NCBI RefSeq assembly: GCF_023278565.1
Contig: NC_064680.1
Location: 2,542,001-2,606,000, forward strand
Source: Colletotrichum lupini
Taxonomy: Eukaryota > Ascomycota > Sordariomycetes > Glomerellales > Glomerellaceae
Length of the DNA stretch: 64,000 nucleotides
Direction: 5' to 3'
Numbering within the stretch: position 1 is the stretch's first letter; every line of letters begins with the position of its first letter. Under the pieces are notes generated by a model that was not told the origin of the DNA, ran no database searches, and was given only the letters and a program-made list of their open reading frames with translations. Shown one piece after another: positions 1 to 9,697 of the stretch. Made by a program: the position numbers and the translations under genes.

Positions 1-2332
1 TTGATTCGTAGCAATTGGAGAGGCTGTCTGCATCGCTGCCTTGTGAGAAAGCCTGTACGACCGAGTGTCATTCGTAACAACCACTGTCTCGTTGTCGACC
101 CGACCCAGTTCTGCGTCCAAAGGCGGCAACCCCTTTTCGGATTGCGGCCTTGAAGAATTAGGAGTGGTGGCGGGTGACGGAGAAGGCAAGGACTCGTCGC
201 ATGAAGACATCGAAGATCTGTGTGTCGGGCGTGCTGATGAGTCTCTCGAAGTCGACTCAGTAGACTCGGCAAACGGACGAGGCGGGGCTGTGAAAGGGGA
301 TGGCTCGTCGGTTGAGTACCTAGAGCTTGACGTTGAGTCGGGTGTCATGGTAGTGTCGCGCGCCGCTCTGGTAAAATAATTGGAGACAGGCGGCTTGGAT
401 GATCCCGGAGTCGACACTTTCTGGAATGCGGCTTTGGCTGCATCCTTGAAGCTTCTGATGGCTGCCCCGGGGGTAGCCGGATGCCTCTCACGCGATGCCG
501 ATCTTTCGGGAGGCAAAGGTATCTCTCTAGACATCATTCTAGACATGGGTGGTCCCTGAGACGTGGACCGGTCGAATGATTGCTGTCCCGGGCTGCCTGC
601 TGGCGGTGTGTAAGGAAGTCGGAATGTGAGCGTGAAATCTTCAGCCGAGGCTGATTGGTCTTTGTAGCCGCCGAGGCTAGAGAGCGATCCGTTACGTGGA
701 GGGAAGTTGGAGCCCATGGGGCTGCTCTCTGAAGAAGAGGAGTATGCTCGAGATTGGAGTGGGCGATTGGAGGCCGGAGGATAGTGAGATTTGGCAGAGA
801 CGCGAACTTCGTCTCTGTAGCCGTTCATGGATCTTTCTCTGCTTTGTTGACGAGACTGGTGAACGTAACTCTCTCTTCTTCGTCCTCGCTCTTGCTCAAC
901 CACAACCTCGCTAAGTCCGTTATGAATCTCCAACTCATCGTCGTTGGCGGGGACTTGCGATTGCTTCGTGCCATTCATCCATTGGTGAAAGTTGCTCACA
1001 TCAGGTACAGGCGGTGCTGTGGGCGAGACTAAAGGCTGAGACCAAGAAGAGGTGTTGATAGAAGCGGATCGTGGGGTCTTGGGTCCGTATGAGTCTTCGT
1101 CGTACTCGTCAGGTCGCTCTCCTTGCGGGTCGAATGAGAAAGAACGCGGCAACGCTGAAGGTGTCATTGCTGGCGGGGTCACCCTTACTTCAGGTCCAAA
1201 TGAGTGAGATCTCTGACCGGTCAGGAAAGAAGGCGGATTAGGTTTTCTGAAGGGAATGCCGGCGTCATTCTGTCTTTTCTGCTCCAGCTTCAAGCCGCCA
1301 ATGAAGCCTTGGTCATCGTTGTTGTGAGACTGATTATGGGTCTTGTGGCCTGTCAAAGCAGCTTTTAGCTGCATGGCTACCGAGTCTGACCGTTGTCTGG
1401 CATGCTGAGGACGGATTGAAGGTGGTGGCTCATAGAATGCCTGGGCGCTGGCTGACCGAAGATGCTCATTGACGAACACGGTTGGGCTAGAGATTGACCT
1501 CGATGCATTTGGAGGTCTTGGTGGGGAAGCTTTGGTGTTCGGTCCAGCTTTGCTGAGCTTAGCTGCCAACTTCTTCTTCACAGATTTGGCCTCCTTCTCG
1601 GCTTGCTTCTCGGCCTGTTCCTTTTCCTTCTTGCGCATCTTGGCTTCGATTTTCTTTTCCTTCTTCTTGTTCTGACCAAAAGATTCCCAGCTCGGTGAGT
1701 GGCAAATCGAGGAGGCGTCGTCGGCAGTCGGTTCGTCGACCATATCGACGTCGAGGAAGGTCACTGTCTTGTGCTTGTGCTCCACCGATTCCTTGCGCTC
1801 CGACCCGCGATCGATTTCAGACTTGACGTTCGAGGGCGGCGGAACGGATATGGAAAGAGAAGGCAAGGCTGTTGCTCGGCGGACTGCTTTCATAGCAGAA
1901 GGTGGTAGCTCCGGTTTCTGTGTGGGAAGTTGAGCTGATGACTCCCTCCGGCGAGACTGGAGAGGAGCTATAGGCTTCACAGGCGGAGCGGGATGAACTG
2001 TAGGAAAAGGTTTCAGTTTCGGAGGTGACTGGGCAGGTCGGCCATGATTAAGCTGTTGCTGAAGAACCTGCTGAAACGCCAGGTGAGAGGGATGGGTCGC
2101 CGCAGGCATGGACTGATGCCCCTGAAGACGCTCGAGCTACAAGTTGAAGCGTGTTAGTGGGTGGGAGCTAACATAGCCAAATTGGGTGTGGATGCGACGT
2201 GGTAGGAGGCGTCAGGTTAGGGTGGGATCGGCCTACCTTCCGAATGTGTTCCAGCTCCAACATCTTTTGAAGGCTGTCAGACCGGCCGCGTTGGGGTTTG
2301 GTCGACTCGCGTTGAGCCCCCGTTGCAGTCAT
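1..2332 (-). CDS. Ser/Pro-rich low-complexity protein, C-terminus beyond the window
   Basis: I do not recognise the family. The frame is open on the minus strand from an ATG at 2332-2330 through position 1, so the C-terminus is missing; 744 residues are visible. One intron (2137-2236, donor gtaggc, acceptor ttgtag) splits a short amphipathic stretch (MLELEHIRK then LERLQGHQ) that could be a coiled coil. After a Pro-rich region comes a strongly charged Lys/Glu block at about residues 186-226 (repeats such as KKEKKIEAK and EKQAEKEAK). The rest is Ser/Pro/Arg-rich with many SP and RS sites, consistent with a disordered, phosphorylated protein. No signal peptide or membrane segment is visible. 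The call as a real gene is firm because the frame stays open over 2.1 kb with protein-like composition; the function is unknown. Confidence 0.8.
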
Positions 2333-4448
2333 TATTGGGTATCTTGTCGTGCTTGTCTCGAGGCGTATTTGGAGGTGGATTATCGTAAGTGGAGCAGTGG
2401 CGTCGAAAGTGGGAGAGGATAGCCAGCTAGTTTGTGTGGCAGATGGTGAAGAGAAGATGAGGCGTTGCTAATGGAGGCGTTTCTGCGTTGTCATTTCTTC
2501 GTGATGCTGATATGGCGTTTGCTAATAGTGACAGACTAAAAGGTGATGCAATTAACAATTTGTCGAAGTGTAATTGCGGCCGAAAACCCCCAGGGCGTGG
2601 CGGTGAATTGACGTTGTAGAGACGTCGTCGCGCAATTTGAGGTGTGGCCCAAAAAAAAGACGGTGAAAGGTGGGCGCGTATCCGTAAAAGTCGAGACGGA
2701 AGAATCAACAGACGGTCGAATTGGGTATGGGAGAGGCTAAGGCCAACGAGAGAAAGTGCGACAAAGTAACGTTGTCGTCGTGAATCCAAGGAAAGTCGGA
2801 AATTTCGAATTGTCTAGCGAGGGGCAGTTACAGTTACGAAAAGGGAATTCTGGAGGAAAGAGCAGGGTAGGGTTGATATTTGGGAAGGAGCCGGGGTTCG
2901 CTGAGACTAAGAGGGGTTCTCGAATGCGGGATGCTGGTCCTGATACTGATGCTGGTAAGAGACGGGAAAAAGGAATACCTAGAAGGAACTGCAGATCGGG
3001 ATGAGCTGGATCCTAGTCATCGGAGGCACCTTATGCAGACTGCAGACCTGGAGCTTGTTTACAACACCGCAAGCACCTTGACCTATCTTAGAGGGCAAGG
3101 CCAACAAGATGGCAACGACACCACAGACGTTTAGCAACCACCTTGGACCATTGAGTGAAGTCAAATCATGGTCAGATTCTATCAGGTCTTGCCTGCACAA
3201 CAACTGGGAAGAGCCATGGCCATTGAGCGGGACACGGACAGGCGTAATGAGATGGCTACCATGGGGATGCCTTCTCAATGGGCAATTGGTGTGAGCGCGA
3301 GGTAGCCAACGCGCATATTAGCTAAGGTAAGCCGCTCTCATCCGACATCGTGCAGACTACACCAGGCGGCTTACCCCATAGAGGTCAGGGCAAAGCGAGA
3401 TGGGATGGTGATCAGCCCTTTACCGTCCCAGAGCACGTCTGAGTTGAGGTTCGGGGGCGAGAACAGGTGCAGCAGGGCAGAGGTCCCGGCACACATTCAG
3501 CTGGACAGTACTTAGAGAAGCTGCATGATGTAGGCAAAACACAGTACCCAAGAAAAAGATTAAGCAAGTAAGGTACCGAAGAGACATGATGCGCCAATAA
3601 CTTGGCAACGAGGTATCGGCAGGACCTGCTCAGCGCACATTGTTGCTTGAGGACGGGAACGGAACCTGTAGCAGGCACTTTAGCAGCAAGCAGCTAGAAC
3701 AATGTACCTTGCCGTGTCATGTCATGATGGTCATATTGCTTGTTACAAAGGAGAGCCATCGGGGTGTTGCATGTCATCTATCCGTTGGCGGGTGGTGTTA
3801 CACAGCGGAGCAGTGGTTGTGGCGGCGAGAGTAAGAGATTTATCCAATAGCGAGCCGGAGAAGGTGTCTTCGATTGCCCCTTCACCGCAGCAAGATGGTT
3901 GAATGGCTGGTAATCATGCCGCTTGCCATGCGAGGCCTTGTTGAGAGGTGGTGTTCGGGAGGGTTCCCTTTCCTCTACTCCGTAGACACATGGGAATTTT
4001 GAGTTGCGACACTCGATACGAGCTTTTGAGGTGCGTTGGACGGTTGGAGGAGCTCCAGCTGGACTGGGGACCGCTGCAGACGCCAGTGACGCCACCCCTT
4101 GGTATCCACTGTTAGCGAACACCGGCGATTTTATCCTGGCGATCAGCACCGGGACATGGCTAGCTTAACACCCACCGGCTATTTTGAGAAGGAGCAAGCG
4201 GGGGGCTCTGCTCTTCCCCCTGGCTGTTGAACTTCGTTTGCAGTAAGAAAGAAGCAAGCAGGAACGCTGGTGTTCATTGTTTCCCCCCACACATTACCTT
4301 AGTGATCACACAATCGTGTGAGCGTTTTCCCTCCGTGCCTTCCATTCCTGAGAAACAAGGCAGTCAGGGCATCCCCGGCCGTTGGCGTAGCGTCCTTTGT
4401 GGCTTCTGCCCGCAACCCACCTCGTCCCGCCGCCAAAAGCCTGACCTT
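2333..4448. other. Intergenic, no gene seen
   Basis: About 2.1 kb between the start of the Ser/Pro-rich gene and the inverted-repeat element. Open frames here are short, overlap on several frames and have no recognisable motifs. The part next to 2332 must hold that gene's promoter. Confidence 0.5.
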
Positions 4449-4457
4449 ATTCCCATT

Positions 4458-4483
4458 GTGAACACAGGTAAACTGACCTGTGG
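4458..4483 (+). repeat. Left terminal inverted repeat of the MITE
   Basis: 26 bp, reverse-complementary to 5115-5140 without mismatch. It contains a smaller palindrome (ACAGGT...ACCTGT). Confidence 0.92.
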
Positions 4484-5114
4484 CCCCCCCGGTTACCTGA
4501 CCTGACCAAGGAAAAGGGACGTGACCTGAGCGCTCTTTTGATTGGTCCGTGAAGACAGAGTGGGTCCAGCTGACCTAATTCTAAACTAATCTTAAACTAG
4601 TTCGGAACTAATTTAGAATTAATTTAGAATTAATTTTAAATTATAATTTAAATATAATAAAATATACTTATTCTAATATAAAAAATATTTTTATAAATAT
4701 ATTATACTTATTAAAGTACTTAATAATTAATTTAAATAGAAGAATTTAAGTTTTTAATTTTTAAAATTATATTTTAAATAGTTTTAAAGTTTATTTAGAA
4801 TTAGTTTAGAATTAGTTTAGAAATAATTCTAAATTAATTTCTTATTAGTTTTAATATTTAATAATAGTTTTATATTTTAATTTTAGTTTTTATAATATTA
4901 TTTTTCCTTAAAATACTAAGAAATATATATTTATAAATAATTTAATTAAAAATAAAGTTTTAATATTAAGAATTATCTATATTATACTAATTAAGTATAA
5001 AACTAATTTAGAATCGATTTTGAATCGATTCCGGATTACTTCTAGATCACCTACGGAGTGGCACGGGCCACACTCACGTGAAAATATGGGGTGGTCAGCT
5101 AACACCCCCCCCCC

Positions 5115-5140
5115 CCACAGGTCAGTTTACCTGTGTTCAC
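5115..5140 (-). repeat. Right terminal inverted repeat of the MITE
   Basis: 26 bp, perfect inverse of 4458-4483. It is preceded by a run of C residues and followed at once by the second ATTCCCATT. Confidence 0.92.
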
Positions 5141-5149
5141 ATTCCCATT

Positions 5150-6375
5150 CCCTCGCCTCACCTGAACTTGAAGCTGTGGATGACCATGTATGTGGACCCA
5201 ACTAGACCGACGACATCTTGGCGACTGTTCTGCCCGTTAAACTTCAATCACAGACCTTTTCGAACATCAGTCCCTCGTCCGACCTGTCTCTCGTCATCAA
5301 AGTTTATGATTTCTGCTATAGACCCAAGACCAGCTCGTCGGCACAAACCATCACGCACAATTCAGTGGTCACTGACGGCACAACTCGTATTTTGCACCAT
5401 CCCATCAACTGACGCCTGCATATTGTCCACTCATAAACACTCCCACACCACCACCACCACCACCGCTGACCCCGACCTGCATGCCTTGATCGATGGGCTC
5501 CCTGTCTTCCATTCTTGGCTCGCCTCAAAGCCCTCACATAGCGAATTCGTCCGAAAAGAAGGTGCCGGCACGCAAGCGAGAAACGAGCCAAAAGAGACAG
5601 AAATAGTTGAGGAGACGTTGTGGCATACGCCCACGCCAGAATGACACACAAGGCTAGCCTGCCCTCAACTGCCTGCGTCTACACTACCGTCCACGTTATC
5701 CACAGCCGGACGTGGTGGTCAAACAACAATTCAATCTTGTGGATTTCATAATCCTGGTCCCCCTCGTCGCGGCACCATCGCTCTCCACACGTCACCGTAC
5801 CGGGCAACCCCTGGCTCAATCGATCAAAATTGCTGTTCATCGGCGTCCCTGGAGCTAGTCCACTTCGGCAAGGGAGTCCGAGCCTCGCCTTATACCTCAA
5901 ACCAAAGCTACCCTCTTCTCACGACAAAGCGCAGAGCGCACAGGCTTTGATTATAAGCAAGGTCTAGGACCTTCTTGCTGAAGCCGAAAGGCACCCTACC
6001 AGCCCGTCTTTGGATCGACAATGGCTTGGCCGTCCGACCGCCCGATAGCCTGCAGAGCTGTTGCCCAGTAATTGCTGATCTTGGAATCACGTTTCTGAAT
6101 TGAGCGACCATACGCAACTTTTCCACGCAAATATGCAAGCGACTTGCAATAAGAAACCGCTTGTATCTTGATTAGCAGAGGCCCGCAGGCTGTGTCCTGT
6201 CTGGCGAACCTACTACCCTACTTATACAGTGACACCGCAAGTGCTCAAAGCATCCCAACACCATGGATGCGGTTACGCCTCGTAAACGCCAATGTCCAAA
6301 ATCGCTACCCAAATAAAACAACCCATGAAGAACATGCAGGTCTACAAAGCACATCGCGATGATAATCGAGCCTAC
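5150..6375. other. Intergenic, no gene seen
   Basis: About 1.2 kb 3' of the PAF-acetylhydrolase-like gene. It holds a short CAC microsatellite near 5446-5464. The open frames overlap each other and show no motif. Confidence 0.45.
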
Positions 6376-8256
6376 CTACGCTGCATTCCGGCTCGTCGTC
6401 CGCTCGTTCCGTTGCATTTGCTCCTCCACGGACTCAGGGTCCGGGCTCACGTGCATCCAAACCTCATTGCCCTTCTCCCAGCTGATCAGTCCCGAAGGCA
6501 TGCCCGATCCATCGCCTTTCCCCATCAAGACCCGATTCTTGTGCCGAAACCATCTCTTGATCCGCAGAGTTGCTTCGTTGTCCACCTTGAGGCGAACTGC
6601 GATCCATTGGTCGTCCGGTCGGTGATCGTGCGTCACCACAGCAAGTGGTTCTGTTGGTGGCTCTGTTGTTTTCAAAATTTCCTCGTCTACCCAGGTGTTG
6701 TACTTTGTCTGCTCCGGAGGTAGCGTGATTTTCAAAAACTCGAGCGACGGTGATACTGTCAGGTAGATGGCTCGCAGAGGATTCACCAACGTCTTCATGA
6801 ACAGATCTGTCCAAGTCGAGTACAGAACTGCAAAGTCTGTCTGGGAGAGATGGGTTGACCCCCGGATCGTCATCATCCAGGTGAGCGCGTTCTCGCCCCT
6901 GGCCTCGTTGCAGACGTCGACAAGTCTGTCAAAGTTTTCTTGCCAGTGCATAAAGGCTTCCGATCCGATCGACAACAACGGTTTCTTAACCCGGTGACTG
7001 GGGTTCTCTCCTGCGCGTGGCGTCGCCGGGCCCCAAGCGTCAAGAATGATGCCTTGACCAACCCAGCTAAGCGACTCGGTCCGCAAAGCTTCGACCGTCG
7101 TTGCTCCGCCAAACGAGTGACCCATTATCGTCACATTGTCGAGAAACATCCTATCTTGCCAGTCATCCCATACGATGCCTATAAGCCCTTTGGAGCTCGA
7201 CGCCACATTGCCCTTCTTTCTCAGGTTCATGGCTGCAACTTCGTGCCCGCGACCACTGTCGATATATCCAAGGATGCGGAACGCCTCCTCGATTTCCGTC
7301 ATTCTCATTTCAATCTGCGCAGCGCGTAGCTGCATATCAACGCCCTGTTCGTTGTTCGGTGCCGTGTCCTGCTCGTTATTCTTGGGGAAAAGATAGTCCA
7401 CGCAGTAGTGCTGCCCAGAGTCTTTTCCGTTCTTCTTGTTCTTGATCTTTTTGGCATTGACCGTCTCCAAGGAAGATTCGCTATCGGACACCTCCCGATG
7501 TTCCGGGAGGTTCACATAGGTCCTCGCACCGCTCCCATCCCTGTGCTCGATTGCCACAACAATGAAGCCGTAACTCGCCAACTCTCCACATATGGAGCTG
7601 TAGCTCATCCTCGAGCCGCCCAGGCCGTGGCTGAAGATGATGACTGGGAACTTTGGCTTCTTGCGCGAGCTCGACTCCTCGTTCCTCGCCGTCTGACCCG
7701 TCGGACCTTCGTCGCCCAGCATCTCTTCCGGCCAATGCTCTGCGAGCTTCGCGTTCCTCAGCGCGGGGAGTTTGGTGAACATGGAGGTGGCGGCGATGTA
7801 GGCCGTTACGGGCAGATGCGGGATGCTGAACTCCTTGGCGTAGCCCTTGCAGGTGAGGACCCGCGGACGCGGGAGCCATCCGACCCGTGAGAGCTTCGGC
7901 TTCTTGATACCGCCGGCCTTTTCCCCATTCTTCTTGCCGTGATGATAATGCTGCTGCTGGTCATGGTGATGATCGGGGGCGGCGTGGTCGTCCGTCTGGG
8001 TCTTTACGCTGCACGGGTAGTAGACGGCGAAGAGGACGGTATCGAGCCTCAACAGCGGGACGTTGTGGCGCCTGAGCTCCGAAAAGGTGCGCGGTTGACG
8101 GACCGGTGCTTCGATTTCGAGGAATCCCACGCCGTAGGGTCCCGTGTAATAGGGGAGGGAGTGCAGGAAACGTTCTCTGAGTGTTTTGGGCGGGTTCGTG
8201 TCGGATCGCCGTTTCCTGTCCTCGGTTGAGGCCTTCTTCTTGGTTTCTGAACCCAT
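6376..8256 (-). CDS. Platelet-activating-factor acetylhydrolase-like serine esterase
   Basis: A 626-residue alpha/beta-hydrolase of the PAF-acetylhydrolase (plasma/isoform II) family; known members cleave short or oxidised sn-2 acyl chains from phospholipids. The visible triad fits: nucleophile Ser near residue 381 in GHSFGG, Asp near 406 in ILDAWG, His near 469 in GSTHLSQ. The oxyanion-side motif FSHGLGGSR is also present. A His/Gln-rich stretch and a Lys/Ser-rich stretch interrupt the N-terminal half, as is common in fungal members. No signal peptide is obvious, so it is probably intracellular. I use the ATG at 8256; the same frame extends upstream only to non-ATG codons. No intron is needed. 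The natural substrate cannot be read from sequence. Confidence 0.88.
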   Translation of the reverse strand: MGSETKKKASTEDRKRRSDTNPPKTLRERFLHSLPYYTGPYGVGFLEIEAPVRQPRTFSELRRHNVPLLRLDTVLFAVYYPCSVKTQTDDHAAPDHHHDQQQHYHHGKKNGEKAGGIKKPKLSRVGWLPRPRVLTCKGYAKEFSIPHLPVTAYIAATSMFTKLPALRNAKLAEHWPEEMLGDEGPTGQTARNEESSSRKKPKFPVIIFSHGLGGSRMSYSSICGELASYGFIVVAIEHRDGSGARTYVNLPEHREVSDSESSLETVNAKKIKNKKNGKDSGQHYCVDYLFPKNNEQDTAPNNEQGVDMQLRAAQIEMRMTEIEEAFRILGYIDSGRGHEVAAMNLRKKGNVASSSKGLIGIVWDDWQDRMFLDNVTIMGHSFGGATTVEALRTESLSWVGQGIILDAWGPATPRAGENPSHRVKKPLLSIGSEAFMHWQENFDRLVDVCNEARGENALTWMMTIRGSTHLSQTDFAVLYSTWTDLFMKTLVNPLRAIYLTVSPSLEFLKITLPPEQTKYNTWVDEEILKTTEPPTEPLAVVTHDHRPDDQWIAVRLKVDNEATLRIKRWFRHKNRVLMGKGDGSGMPSGLISWEKGNEVWMHVSPDPESVEEQMQRNERTTSRNAA

Positions 8257-9697
8257 TGTCGGAGAGAGAGAGAGAAAGTCCTCAACCTGCCAGGATCGGG
8301 AAGGATGCTCAGCAGGTCTCAAAGAGGTGAGAGTTGAGTGAGGTGCAGGGGATATCCTATGCCCGTTGACGGGGAAGTCGAACGAGAGGACGTGGGTTGC
8401 TGTGGAATTTAGATGTCATGGCGGTACGGGTAAGCGTGGAGACACAGCTAGGAGGGAGGTCCCGGGTTTGAGGTAAGTAAGTAGGTGGGAGGGATCGGAA
8501 TTGGGGGCCAAGATGGGCTTTGCATTCCCAATGGCGCGTGTCTACAAAGTATGCAGGAACCCTAAAGGGAAAAATAATGAGACGGTAAAGGGGCCCAGGA
8601 CAAATCGCGCGCCGCACGCTTGACTTTTTCTGTTCGCTTGGTGGTCAAAGGGGGCTGTGAGATTAAAACGTGAAACCGAAGAGTCCGGAAAGGACGCCTG
8701 ACGTCATTGGGAGAAAACTGCCATTGACAATCAAAACCCCGGATTCTTTGAAAAGAATACGCGCGCACATCACTTGTGTGAACTTGGAGGAGCGGGCCAG
8801 GGGGCTGTCGTTATCGACAAGGGTTAAACTCCCAGAATCCAGTCTAGAATCACAGACACAGTCAAGTCCCAGTTGGCAATTGCATGGCATCCGTTTCCCA
8901 TCTCCATTGGGGTCTCCAATTGGAGATAATCGTATTCGCAACGTGGGTGCTTTGATTCCCGTTCGTAGGGCGACGTAGGTTTCACCCAGCGAGACATGTG
9001 TTTTTGATCCGTGTGCTGGGCATGCGCTTCTCAACTAACACACAGGAATGCCCAGAAAAAAGGGATTCAGCGTGAATAAAAAAAAAAGTCAATTTCGATT
9101 GGCTGTACTCTGTAGGGTTGAGACAATTGCTGGATGCCTCGGCGCTCGGGTATTGCATCCATCTGTCTCTCTCTACCACTCCACGTCCTCCCACATGCTT
9201 CTTTCTCGCTCGACGGCCTTAGGGCTACGGTGAGGCGCACCGCCCATCCGGCCATCGTCCGGACATCTCGAGCTCAATCCTTCGTCGCGACGCGAGCCCG
9301 GAGGGCATCGTCTGGCCTCTTTTTTTTTTGTTTTCCTCCTCTTCTTTCTTTCCTGGCCTCTCAAGTTCCTCTCCTCTCGGCACGCGACCTCGGCGAAATC
9401 TGTCATTGAAGCCGTGGATGAGTGATTCCAAATGGAAGTTTTAGGTAAAAGCTCGCGTGCCTGACGATCGTGGCTAGCCCTGATTCGCCTCTGATGGCGG
9501 CGCTAGAGTGCGCGATATCGGGTAGTTTCTTTCGGCGATGCAACCGGAGAAGGTGGGCCCAAAATGCGACGGCCTGCGGACTTATCGCCGTTACCGCCGG
9601 ATGGCCGGAAGTGATCCGCCGCCGCCGTCATGAGAGTGGACCCGATGACGCCAAGACTTATTCCTCTGCAAATGCTTAGATCCGGTCCGGCTACGAC
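8257..9697. other. Intergenic, no gene seen
   Basis: About 1.4 kb: the promoter side of the PAF-acetylhydrolase-like gene and the 3' side of the Zn2Cys6 gene. A CT-rich stretch lies at 9160-9370. No convincing coding signal. Confidence 0.45.

Larger units (their letters stand above)
4458..5140. mobile_element. Non-autonomous TIR element (MITE, MULE-like), 683 bp
   Basis: The ends are 26-bp perfect inverted repeats (4458-4483 and 5115-5140, starting GTGAACACAGGTAAAC). They continue imperfectly inward past a poly-C run to a TTA.CTGACC motif. The identical 9-mer ATTCCCATT lies directly outside both ends (4449-4457 and 5141-5149), a clean target-site duplication. A 9-bp duplication is typical of Mutator-like elements, including fungal Hop-type MULEs, so I infer a MULE-derived MITE. 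No transposase is encoded. About 4575-5020 is extremely AT-rich, nearly without CA or TG, and repeats the motif TTTAGAATTA, suggesting RIP of a repeated family. The structure is certain; the superfamily is inferred from duplication length alone. Confidence 0.88.

Noticed and set aside
7408..7890. 160-codon plus-strand open frame
   Set aside because: Antisense to the PAF-acetylhydrolase-like gene; no independent evidence.
8257..8322. Longer N-terminus for the PAF-acetylhydrolase-like protein
   Set aside because: The upstream part of the frame begins only at a TTG codon; the first ATG is at 8256.
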